This document shows, in pieces, positions 7,339 to 15,017 of a DNA stretch of 64,000 bases (position 1 is its first letter; the number at the start of each line of letters is the position of its first letter). Under the pieces are notes generated by a model that was not told where the DNA came from, ran no database searches, and saw nothing but the letters and a program-made list of their open reading frames with translations. Origin of the DNA: Aeromicrobium duanguangcaii (lineage in GTDB: Bacteria; Actinomycetota; Actinomycetes; Propionibacteriales; Nocardioidaceae); NCBI RefSeq assembly GCF_024508295.1, contig NZ_CP101990.1, positions 2,108,001-2,172,000 on the forward strand, read 5' to 3'. Made by a program: the position numbers and the translations under genes.

Positions 7339-8171
7339 GACAGCCGCACGTCCAGGCCCAGATCGAGGTTCCGGACCGAGTGCGTGAGCGCTCCGACACT
7401 GATCACGTCGACGCCCGTCGTCGCGATCTCGGCGATGGTCTCCAGGTTCACTCCCCCGGACGCCTCGACCAGGGCCCGGCCCGCCACGACCTCGACGCCC
7501 CGGCGCAGGTCCTCGACGCTGAAGTTGTCGAGCATGATCGTGTCCACCCCCCCGGCCAGCACCGGCTCGATCTGGTCGAGCCGATCGACCTCGACCTCGA
7601 GGTGCGTCGTGTGCGGCAGGCGCGCGCGGGCGGCGCGGATCGCCTCGGTGACGTCCTCGACGAGCGCCAGGTGGTTGTCCTTGGCCATGACGGCGTCGGA
7701 CAGGCTGAACCGGTGGTTGTGGCCTCCGCCGCAGCGGACCGCGTGCCGTTCAAGCGCGCGCAGGCCCGGCGTGGTCTTGCGGGTGTCCACCACCCGCACC
7801 TCGGGGCCGGCGGCCGCGACGTACGCCGCCGTCACCGTGGCGATGCCGCACATCCGCTGGACCAGGTTGAGGGCGATCCGCTCGCCCCGCAGGACGGCAC
7901 GCGCGTTGCCGCGCACGGTGGCCAGCACGGTTCCGTCGTCGAAGGAGTCGCCGTCGGCGACCAGCACCGTGACGTCCAGGGTCGGGTCGACCGTGGTCAT
8001 CGCGACCCCGAACACCTCGGCGCCGGCGAAGACGCCGGGCTCGCGCGCCACGAGGTCGGCTGTGGCCACGGCCTCGACCGGCACGAAGACCTCCGAGGTC
8101 AGGTCACCGTGGGGCGCGTCCTCGTCCAGGGCGGCCTCGACGACACGACGGATCTGGCGGCGTTCAAGCAT
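7335..8171 (-). CDS. nadC: Quinolinate phosphoribosyltransferase (nicotinate-nucleotide pyrophosphorylase)
   Basis: 278 residues. It converts quinolinate and PRPP to nicotinate mononucleotide, the last dedicated step of de novo NAD synthesis. It shows the QPRTase pattern ALNLVQRMCGIAT, VVDTRKTTPGLRALERHAVRCGGGHNHR (substrate and PRPP binding, near residue 120), AMAKDNH and the barrel strands EVEVD, MLDNF and EASGGVNL. The start at 8171 (ATG) fits the family N-terminus and overlaps the nadB stop by eight bases. The downstream desulfurase overlaps its stop by four bases, so the operon is tightly coupled. Confidence 0.95.
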   Translation of the reverse strand: MLERRQIRRVVEAALDEDAPHGDLTSEVFVPVEAVATADLVAREPGVFAGAEVFGVAMTTVDPTLDVTVLVADGDSFDDGTVLATVRGNARAVLRGERIALNLVQRMCGIATVTAAYVAAAGPEVRVVDTRKTTPGLRALERHAVRCGGGHNHRFSLSDAVMAKDNHLALVEDVTEAIRAARARLPHTTHLEVEVDRLDQIEPVLAGGVDTIMLDNFSVEDLRRGVEVVAGRALVEASGGVNLETIAEIATTGVDVISVGALTHSVRNLDLGLDVRLS

Positions 8172-9681
8172 GCTGCACCCCCACGAGAGTCGAGTGGACC
8201 GCCAGACCCGGATCGGTCTGCGGGAAGTCACGGCGGAAGTGGGCCCCGCGCGACTCGGTGCGCGCCAGAGCGGCGGCCACCACGGCGCGCGCCACCAGCC
8301 ACAGGTTCGCGTCCTCGGCCGCCTTCGCGTCGGTGGCCGCGGGCGGCGCCCAGCCGGCGAGGACGTCGGCGGCCTCCTGCAGACCGGCCGCATCGCGCGA
8401 CAGGCCCACGGCGGACCACATCACATGCTGCAGGTCGGTGCGCCCGAAGTCCTCGCCTCCGGGCTCGACCGCGAGCTCGATCGGCGTGGCCCATCGGCCG
8501 GAGGCGAACGGCTCGGGTGCCGGCGACTCCAGGACGGCGCCGGCCACTCGCTCGCCGAACACCGCGCCCTCGAGCAGCGAGTTCGATGCCAGCCGGTTCG
8601 CACCGTGCAACCCGGTGCACGCGACCTCGCCGACGGCGAAGAGGCTCGGCACGCTGGTGCGTCCCCACCGGTCGGTGCGGACGCCGCCCATGAAGTAGTG
8701 GGCGGCCGGGGCGACCGCGATCGGGTCGCGGGACCAGTCCAGGCCCTGGGTCCGGACGACCGCGTCGATCGTCGGGAACCGCTCGGCCAGGAACCGCGCG
8801 CCGAGCGCCGTGGCGTCCAGCCGCACGGGCACGCCGCCCTGTCGCGCCATCTGCTCGGCGATCCCGCGCGCGACGACGTCACGCGGGGCCAGCTCGGCGT
8901 CGGGATGGACCTCGGTCATGAACCGCCGGCCGTCGGCGTCGACCAGGACGGCGCCCTCACCGCGCACCGCCTCGGACACCAGGTGGTTGCCCGGCGTCGC
9001 GAGAGACGTGGGATGGAACTGGTGGAACTCCAGGTCGGCCAGCACGGCGCCGGCACGCAGGGCGATCGCGACGCCGTCGGCGGTGGCGACCGCGGGGTTG
9101 GTCGTGAACGGGAACAGCTGGCCCGCTCCCCCGGTGGCCAACACGACCACATCGGCCTCGAGCACCTCGCCGTCGAGCAGACGCACGCCACGGGCGCGAC
9201 CGCCGTCGACCACCACGTCGATCACGGTGGTGTTCTCGCGGACGACGATCCCCGAGCCCTCGAGCCGCGCGACCAGGGCCGACGAGATCGCCGCGCCGGT
9301 GGCGTCCCCACCGGCGTGGACGATCCGCTCGTGGGAGTGGGCCGCCTCCAGGCCCAGGGCGAGTCGTCCGCCCGTGTGGTCGAACCTCACCCCGCGGCGG
9401 ATCAGCGTGCCGACCGCGGCTGGTCCGGCTTCGCACAGGACCTCGGCCGCCGCGGTGTCGGACAATCCGGCGCCGGCCGCGACCGTGTCGGCGACGTGGG
9501 ACGCCGCGGAGTCCGCGGGCGCGGTCACGACCGCGACACCGCCTTGGGCCACGGCGGTGTTGGACTGACCGAGGCCCGCCTTCGCCAGGAGGGTCACCTC
9601 GATCCGGGATCTCGCGGCCAGATCGAGGGCCGTGGTCAGGCCCGCGACCCCGCTGCCGACCACGATCACGCGGGTCGCCAT
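8164..9681 (-). CDS. nadB: L-aspartate oxidase
   Basis: 505 residues, a flavoprotein that oxidises L-aspartate to iminoaspartate for NadA. The FAD-binding motif is VIVVGSGVAGLTTALDLA at the N-terminus, followed by GGVAVV, HERIVHAGGDATG, ATGGAGQLFPFTTNP, EFHQFHPTSL and GGVRTDRWGRTSVPSLFAVGEVACTGLHGANRLASNSLLE, all family signatures of the succinate dehydrogenase/aspartate oxidase group. The ATG at 9681 shares its A with the TGA of nadA (TGATG). The C-terminal ~100 residues are the helical capping region. Confidence 0.95.
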   Translation of the reverse strand: MATRVIVVGSGVAGLTTALDLAARSRIEVTLLAKAGLGQSNTAVAQGGVAVVTAPADSAASHVADTVAAGAGLSDTAAAEVLCEAGPAAVGTLIRRGVRFDHTGGRLALGLEAAHSHERIVHAGGDATGAAISSALVARLEGSGIVVRENTTVIDVVVDGGRARGVRLLDGEVLEADVVVLATGGAGQLFPFTTNPAVATADGVAIALRAGAVLADLEFHQFHPTSLATPGNHLVSEAVRGEGAVLVDADGRRFMTEVHPDAELAPRDVVARGIAEQMARQGGVPVRLDATALGARFLAERFPTIDAVVRTQGLDWSRDPIAVAPAAHYFMGGVRTDRWGRTSVPSLFAVGEVACTGLHGANRLASNSLLEGAVFGERVAGAVLESPAPEPFASGRWATPIELAVEPGGEDFGRTDLQHVMWSAVGLSRDAAGLQEAADVLAGWAPPAATDAKAAEDANLWLVARAVVAAALARTESRGAHFRRDFPQTDPGLAVHSTLVGVQHA

Positions 9682-10925
9682 CAGTCGTCCTTGGGCAGGG
9701 CCGCGAGCATCCGCTCGAGGGCCACCTTCGCGTGCGTGGCGACGTCCGCGTCGACCACGATCTGGTTGCGCACCTCGCCCTCGACCAAGCCGTCGAGCAC
9801 CCAGGCGAGGTACCCGGGGTGGATCCGGTACATCGTCGAGCACGGGCACACGACCGGGTCGAGGCAGAAGATCGTCTTGTCCGGGTGCTCGGCCGCGAGC
9901 CGGTTGACCATGTTGATCTCGGTGCCCACGGCGATCACGGAGCCGGACGGCTGGGCGGCGATGAACTTGCGGATGGCGTCCGTCGAGCCGGCTGCGTCCG
10001 CGGCATCCACCACGGGCATCGGGCTCTCGGGGTGCACGATGACCTTGCAGTCCGGGTACTGGGCGCGGGCCTGCTCGATCTGCGCCACCGTGAAGCGCTT
10101 GTGCACCGAGCAGAACCCCGGCCACAGCAGCACCCGCGCGTCGCGCAGCACGCCGGCGTCCACGCCGAGGTCGGTGGCGCGAGGGTTGATCATCGGCATC
10201 TGCTCCAGCGGCACCCCCATCGCCTTGGCGGTGTTGCGCCCCAGGTGCTGGTCGGGGAAGAACAGCACCCGGCGCCCCTGCTCGAAGGCCCACTCCAGCA
10301 CGGTGGAGGCGTTCGACGAGGTGCACACGATGCCACCGTTGCGGCCGCAGAACGCCTTGAGCGCCGCCGAGGAGTTCATGTAGGTGACCGGGATCGTGTC
10401 GTCGTCGCCGTAGAACTGCGTGAGGTACTCCCACGCCGCCTCGACCGAGTCCTCGTCGGCCATGTCGGCCATCGAGCAGCCGGCGGCCAGGTTCGGCAGG
10501 ATCACGTGCTGCTCGGGACGGGCCAGGATGTCGGCCGTCTCGGCCATGAAGTGCACGCCGCAGAAGACGATCGTCTCGGCCTCGGGACGGGTCAGCGCGG
10601 CGTTGGCCAGCTGGAACGAGTCGCCCACGAAGTCGGCGTACTGGACGACCTCGTCGCGCTGGTAGAAGTGCCCCAGGATCACCAGTCGGTGGCCCAGGGT
10701 CTGCTTGGCGGCGCGGATCCGGGCGTGCAGCTCGTCCTCGGGCATGCGCTGGTACGCCGCGGGCAGCTGGCCGGGACGCACGACCGGCTCGGGGATGAGG
10801 TCGTCCTCGGACGCGCCCGGCCCGTACCCGGGGAACCCGTCGAACTCCCACGGCGACTTCGCCAGCTCGCCGTCACACGAGCTGCCCGGCGCCGAGACGA
10901 TGAGGTCGTTGATCGAGAGGGTCAT
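9681..10925 (-). CDS. nadA: Quinolinate synthase
   Basis: 414 residues. It condenses iminoaspartate with dihydroxyacetone phosphate to quinolinate using a [4Fe-4S] cluster. Recognisable blocks include VILGHFYQRDEVVQYADFVGDSFQLA, CGVHFMAETADIL, LAAGCSMADM (first cluster cysteine region), TSSNAS, FFPDQHLGRNTA, HPESPMPVVDAAD, GTEINMVNRLAAEHPDK and CLDPVVCPCSTMYRI (last cluster cysteines). It has an N-terminal extension of about 60 residues, common in the long actinobacterial type. The start is the ATG at 10925. The gene overlaps nrtR upstream by four bases (10922-10925). Confidence 0.95.
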   Translation of the reverse strand: MTLSINDLIVSAPGSSCDGELAKSPWEFDGFPGYGPGASEDDLIPEPVVRPGQLPAAYQRMPEDELHARIRAAKQTLGHRLVILGHFYQRDEVVQYADFVGDSFQLANAALTRPEAETIVFCGVHFMAETADILARPEQHVILPNLAAGCSMADMADEDSVEAAWEYLTQFYGDDDTIPVTYMNSSAALKAFCGRNGGIVCTSSNASTVLEWAFEQGRRVLFFPDQHLGRNTAKAMGVPLEQMPMINPRATDLGVDAGVLRDARVLLWPGFCSVHKRFTVAQIEQARAQYPDCKVIVHPESPMPVVDAADAAGSTDAIRKFIAAQPSGSVIAVGTEINMVNRLAAEHPDKTIFCLDPVVCPCSTMYRIHPGYLAWVLDGLVEGEVRNQIVVDADVATHAKVALERMLAALPKDD

Positions 10926-11563
10926 GGTGTCTCCAGTCGGTAGAGAGCCGGGGGGCGGTGGCTGGTGCCGGTGAGGTGACGTCCGGTGGGGACGATGCGG
11001 GGATTCGCCAGGGTCTGGCGGCGGAAGTTGGCCGGATCGAGGCGGACCTGGCGGACCGCCTCGTGGACCTCGCGCAGCTGGGCGATCGTGAACTCCTCGC
11101 CGGTGAACGCGTGCGCGATGTCGGAGTAGGTGATCTTGGCGCGCAACCGGCGCAGCGCGTACTCGACGATGTCGTTGTGGTCGAACGCCAGGTCGGGGAC
11201 CTCGTCGGCCACGAACCACTCGACGTTCTCGCCGTCGATCGCGCGGGCGTCCTCGTCGGGCCGGACCAGCGCCCAGTAGACGATCGAGACGACCCGGTCG
11301 GGCGAGCGGTCGATGCCGCCGAAGCTGTAGAGCTGCTCGAGGTGGGACGGCTCGAGCCCGGTGGTGCGGCGCAACGTGGTGCGCGCCGACGCGGCGAGGT
11401 CCTCGGCCGGCTCCAGGGGGCCGCCCGGCAGGGCCCAGCGGCCCAGGAACGGCTCGCGGATACGCCGCACCAGCGGGAGCCAGAGCGTGTCGCGACCGGA
11501 GACGGGGTGCGGGCGCAGCGCGAAGATCACGGTGGACACGGCCAGCTCGATCCGCTGCTCCAT
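10922..11563 (-). CDS. nrtR: NrtR-type Nudix transcriptional regulator of NAD biosynthesis
   Basis: 213 residues. The N-terminal ~140 residues form a Nudix-like domain (WALPGGPLEPAEDLAASARTTLRRTTGLEP near residues 45-75) in which the catalytic REXXEE is degraded to RTTLRRTTG. This is as expected for a regulator that senses ADP-ribose or NAD derivatives rather than hydrolysing them. The C-terminal ~70 residues are a winged-helix-like domain (FTIAQLREVHEAVRQVRLDPANFRRQTL) typical of NrtR. The ATG at 11563 is preferred over the in-frame GTG at 11572 because AAGGAGG sits at the right distance from it only. It is the first gene of the nad operon, and two tandem boxes cover its promoter, implying autoregulation. 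Confidence 0.9.
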   Translation of the reverse strand: MEQRIELAVSTVIFALRPHPVSGRDTLWLPLVRRIREPFLGRWALPGGPLEPAEDLAASARTTLRRTTGLEPSHLEQLYSFGGIDRSPDRVVSIVYWALVRPDEDARAIDGENVEWFVADEVPDLAFDHNDIVEYALRRLRAKITYSDIAHAFTGEEFTIAQLREVHEAVRQVRLDPANFRRQTLANPRIVPTGRHLTGTSHRPPALYRLETP

Positions 11564-11576
11564 CGCACCCACCTCC

Positions 11577-11597
11577 TTAGGGTCACTCGGACACTAA
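11577..11597 (-). promoter_or_regulatory. Candidate NrtR operator, box 1 (overlaps the -10)
   Basis: On the minus strand the 21-bp box has the form TTAGTGT-N5-TGACC-N-TAA and is an imperfect palindrome (CTTAGTGTC / GACCCTAAG). It covers the -10 hexamer TAGTGT of nrtR and abuts the ribosome binding site. Box 2, 28 bp upstream, matches it at 15 of 21 positions. Confidence 0.65.
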
Positions 11598-11619
11598 GGG
11601 GTGGTTATGGTCATGTCAA
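11591..11619 (-). promoter_or_regulatory. Promoter of the nrtR-nadABC operon
   Basis: On the minus strand a consensus -35 TTGACA (11614-11619) is followed after exactly 17 bases by a -10 TAGTGT (11591-11596). This is the best sigma-70-type promoter seen in the window. Expected transcription starts about 20 bases before the nrtR ATG. Confidence 0.7.
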
Positions 11620-11625
11620 CACTAA
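11605..11625 (-). promoter_or_regulatory. Candidate NrtR operator, box 2 (overlaps the -35)
   Basis: A second 21-bp copy of TTAGTGT-N5-TGACC-N-TAA on the minus strand, overlapping the -35 hexamer TTGACA. The two boxes start 28 bp apart, which is between 2.5 and 3 helical turns. Confidence 0.6.
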
Positions 11626-11627
11626 CC

Positions 11628-14600
11628 TCAGCGGAAGTCGCGGGAGCGGTGGCCCCGCGGGATGGCGGGGTCGATGAGGCGCTCGATGACCTCGGCGACG
11701 AGGTTGACGGCGCCCTGCTGGTGCTCGAGGCGGCCGGTGATGACCACCGCCGCGCTGGAGCGGGCCACCTGACGGTGGCGCTGCCACACCGCGTCGAACA
11801 CGACGACGTTGAGCATCCCGGTCTCGTCCTCGAGGTTGAGGAAGGTGACACCCCCGGCGGTGTACGGCCGCTGGCGGTGGGTGATGAGGCCCGCGACCCG
11901 GATCCGCCGGTTCGGCTCGTGCCGGATCAGGCCGCCCACCGCGAGCACGCCCTGCTGCGTCAGCATCGGCCGCAGGTGGGCGAACGGGTGCTCGCGCGGC
12001 GAGATCCTGGTGGACTCGAGGTCGGCCAGGGTCAGCTCGACGTCGCTCATCCCCGGCAGCATCGGCGGCGGCGCGACGATCGCCGTGCCGGGCAGCCGGT
12101 CCTGGCTGTCGGTGTAGCCCGCGTTCCAGATCGCCTGCCGGCGCGTCAGCCCGAAGCCGTCGAAGGCGCCCGCGGTGGCCAGCTGCTCCTGCTGGGCCCG
12201 GGTCAGCCCGCAGCGGCGCACCACGTCGGCCATGTCGTCGAACGGTCGCTCGGCGCGCGCCGCCACGATCCGCTCGGCATCGGCCACCCCGATCCCCTGG
12301 ACCGAGGTCAGTCCCAGCCGCACCGCGTGGTGCCCGTCGCGGCGGTGCCCGGCGTGATCGGGCTCGGCGGCGGGGTCGAACTCCCCCACCGGCGGCTGCT
12401 CCTGAGCGACACACACCGCTCGCCCGGTGGGCCCGGTGGCCTCACCGAGCGGCTCGAGATCGGCATGCACCCCCGACACCACGATGTCGGGACTGCGGAC
12501 CTCGACGCCGTGGCGCCGCGAGTCGGCCACGAGCGACTGCGGCGAGTAGAACCCCATCGGCTGCGCCCGCAGCAGCCCGGCCAGGAACGCCCCCGGATGG
12601 TGCAGCTTGAGCCAGCTGCTGGCGTACACCAGCAGCGCGAAGCTGATGGCGTGGCTCTCGGCGAAGCCGAAGTTCGCGAAGGCCTGGATCCGGCCGTAGA
12701 TGTCGTCGGCCAGCTCACCGGTGATGCCCTTCTCGGCCATCCCCAGGTACAGCTGGTCGCGCAGCCGGTCGATCTTCTCCAGGCCCCGCTTCGAGCCCAT
12801 CGCCCGGCGCAGCAGATCGGCCTCGTCCCCGGTGCATCCGCCCAACACCATCGCGATCTGCATGAGCTGCTCCTGGAACAGCGGCACGCCCAGCGTGCGC
12901 TCCAGCACCGGCTCGAGGGTGGGATGCGGATACGTGATCGGCTCCTCCCCCAGCTTGCGACGGATGTAGGGGTGCACGGCTCCGCCCTGGATGGGGCCGG
13001 GGCGGATCAGCGCGATCTCGATGACCAGCTCGTAGAACCGGCGGGGCCGCAGCCGCGGCAGGGTGCCGACCTGGGCCCGGCTCTCGACCTGGAACACCCC
13101 GATCGAGTCGGCCCGGCAGAGCATGTCGTAGACGCCCTGCTCCTCCTTGGGGATCGTCGCGAGCGTCCATCGCTCACCGAGCGACTCCTCGATGATGTCG
13201 AAGGTGTGCTGGATCGCGCCGAGCATCCCCAGCCCGAGCAGGTCGAACTTGACCAGTCCCATGTAGGCGCAGTCGTCCTTGTCCCACTGCAGCACGGTGC
13301 GCCCGGGCATGCGGGCCCGCTCGATCGGCACGACCTCGCCCACGGGGCGCTCGGTCAGGACCATGCCGCCGGAGTGGATGCCCAGGTGCCGCGGCGACTT
13401 CATCGCCTGCTCGGCCAGCCGCACGACCGGCTCGGGGATCGCGCCGGCGCCCTCGTCGGTCCCGTTCTCGGTGCGGACCGACGACCACGAGTCGATCCGC
13501 TTGCTCCACGCGTCCTGCTGGCCCGCCGAGTACCCCAGCGCCCGGGCCATGTCGCGCACCGCGGACTTGGGCCGATAGCTGATGACGTTGCAGACCTGCG
13601 CGGCGTTACGACGACCGTACTTCTCGTAGACCCACTGGATCACCTCCTCGCGGCGATCGGAGTCGAAGTCCACGTCGATGTCGGGCTCCTCGTCGCGCGT
13701 GGCCGAGAGGAACCGCTCGAAGGGCAGGCCGTACTTGATCGAGTCGACCGCCGTGATCTCGAGGGCGTAACAGACCGCCGAGTTGGCCGCCGAGCCGCGA
13801 CCCTGGCACAGGATGCCGCGACTGCGGGCGAACGCGACGATGTCGTGGACGATGAGGAAGTAGCCGGCGAAGTCCTTGTCCTCGATGACGGCCAGCTCGC
13901 GCTCCAGCCGGGCGTGCGCCTCGTCGCGGCGGTCGGCGTAGAGCCGATCGGCCCCCTGCCGGACCAGCTCGCGCAGCCAGGTCATCGGGGTGTGTCCGGG
14001 CGGGACGTCCTGCTTGGGCAGGCGCGGCGAGGCCTTGCGCAGGTCGAACGCGCACGCGTCGGCGATCTCGACCGAGCGGGCGACCGCGCCGGGCCACCGG
14101 GCGAACCGCTGGGCCATCTCGGCGCCGGAGCGCAGGAACGGCGGCGGCGCCAGCCACCCGTCGAGCTCGGCCAGGCTGCGCCGGGCCCGCACCGCGGCGA
14201 AGGCCTGGGCCAGTCGAGCGTCCGCGGGACGCGCGGCGTGGACGTTGCCCGTGGCGACCGTCGGCAGGCCCAGCTCGGCGGCCCAGCCGGCGAGGGCGTC
14301 ATTGGCGGGGCCGTCGCCGGGCCCACCGTGGTCGGTGAGCTCGACGACGACGTGCTCGGGGCCGAAGAGGTCGACCAGACGGCGCAGGCCGGACATCCCC
14401 TCGCGCCGGACCCAGCCCTTGCGGCATCCGGTCAGCACGACCCAGCGGTCGCGGCCGCGCTCGGCGAGGTCGGCCAGGTCGTAGGCCGGGCGGCCCTTCT
14501 CGTCGCCGGCCAGGTTCGCCTCGGTGATCGCCGAGGCCAGCGCGTGATAGCCCTCGACGCCACGGGCCAGCACCAGCAGGTGGTCGCCCTCGGGATCGGG

Positions 14601-15002
14601 GACGCCGTTCTGGGGACCGGTCAGCCCCAGGGACAGCTCGGCCCCGTAGACCGTGCGCATGCCGTGCAGTTGTGCCGCCTCGGCGAACCGGGCCGCGCCG
14701 CTGAACCCGTCGTGATCGGTCAGCGCCAGGGCCGACAGCCCCAGCCCCACCGCCTCGCGGACGAGCTCCTCGGGGTGGCTGGAGCCGTCGAGGAAGCTGT
14801 GGTTGCTGTGGCAGTGCAGCTCGGCATACGGCACGACCGCGCCCGGCGTCTCGATCTGCTCGGGCACCTCGTAGGCCGGACGCTTGCGCGAGAACGCCGG
14901 ACCGTCGCCGCCGTCGGGCAGCGGCTGGACGGGATCGCGCCAGCGACCGGAGAGCCGGGCCTCCAGCTCTCGCCACGAGATGTCGGGGTTGTTCCAGCCC
15001 AT
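11628..15002 (-). CDS. dnaE2: Error-prone DNA polymerase III alpha subunit DnaE2 (ImuC)
   Basis: 1124 residues, the translesion polymerase of the mycobacterial-type mutasome. The N-terminal PHP domain starts at residue ~60 (YAELHCHSNHSFLDGSSHPEELV, then ALTDHDGFSGAARF). The palm carries GRGSAANSAVCYALEIT and the catalytic aspartates in EPDIDVDFDSDRREEVIQW. The finger and beta-binding regions (MGSKRGLEKIDRLRDQLYLGM, FANFGFAESHAISFALLVYASSWLK) follow, and a C-terminal helix-hairpin-helix and OB fold end the protein. It lacks the long C-terminal tail of replicative DnaE1. The gene starts 15 bases after imuB and is part of the LexA-controlled imuA'-imuB-dnaE2 cassette. It ends 64 bases before nrtR, leaving room only for the nrtR promoter. 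Confidence 0.95.
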   Translation of the reverse strand: MGWNNPDISWRELEARLSGRWRDPVQPLPDGGDGPAFSRKRPAYEVPEQIETPGAVVPYAELHCHSNHSFLDGSSHPEELVREAVGLGLSALALTDHDGFSGAARFAEAAQLHGMRTVYGAELSLGLTGPQNGVPDPEGDHLLVLARGVEGYHALASAITEANLAGDEKGRPAYDLADLAERGRDRWVVLTGCRKGWVRREGMSGLRRLVDLFGPEHVVVELTDHGGPGDGPANDALAGWAAELGLPTVATGNVHAARPADARLAQAFAAVRARRSLAELDGWLAPPPFLRSGAEMAQRFARWPGAVARSVEIADACAFDLRKASPRLPKQDVPPGHTPMTWLRELVRQGADRLYADRRDEAHARLERELAVIEDKDFAGYFLIVHDIVAFARSRGILCQGRGSAANSAVCYALEITAVDSIKYGLPFERFLSATRDEEPDIDVDFDSDRREEVIQWVYEKYGRRNAAQVCNVISYRPKSAVRDMARALGYSAGQQDAWSKRIDSWSSVRTENGTDEGAGAIPEPVVRLAEQAMKSPRHLGIHSGGMVLTERPVGEVVPIERARMPGRTVLQWDKDDCAYMGLVKFDLLGLGMLGAIQHTFDIIEESLGERWTLATIPKEEQGVYDMLCRADSIGVFQVESRAQVGTLPRLRPRRFYELVIEIALIRPGPIQGGAVHPYIRRKLGEEPITYPHPTLEPVLERTLGVPLFQEQLMQIAMVLGGCTGDEADLLRRAMGSKRGLEKIDRLRDQLYLGMAEKGITGELADDIYGRIQAFANFGFAESHAISFALLVYASSWLKLHHPGAFLAGLLRAQPMGFYSPQSLVADSRRHGVEVRSPDIVVSGVHADLEPLGEATGPTGRAVCVAQEQPPVGEFDPAAEPDHAGHRRDGHHAVRLGLTSVQGIGVADAERIVAARAERPFDDMADVVRRCGLTRAQQEQLATAGAFDGFGLTRRQAIWNAGYTDSQDRLPGTAIVAPPPMLPGMSDVELTLADLESTRISPREHPFAHLRPMLTQQGVLAVGGLIRHEPNRRIRVAGLITHRQRPYTAGGVTFLNLEDETGMLNVVVFDAVWQRHRQVARSSAAVVITGRLEHQQGAVNLVAEVIERLIDPAIPRGHRSRDFR

Positions 15003-15017
15003 CAGGGCCGTCCCACG

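Noticed and set aside
6328..10383. Very long open frame (1351 codons) on the plus strand
   Set aside because: It lies antisense to nadA-nadB-nadC-desulfurase, whose protein families are certain. The antisense frame is open because third codon positions are almost always G or C. Its translation is Arg/Gly/Pro-rich without any family pattern.
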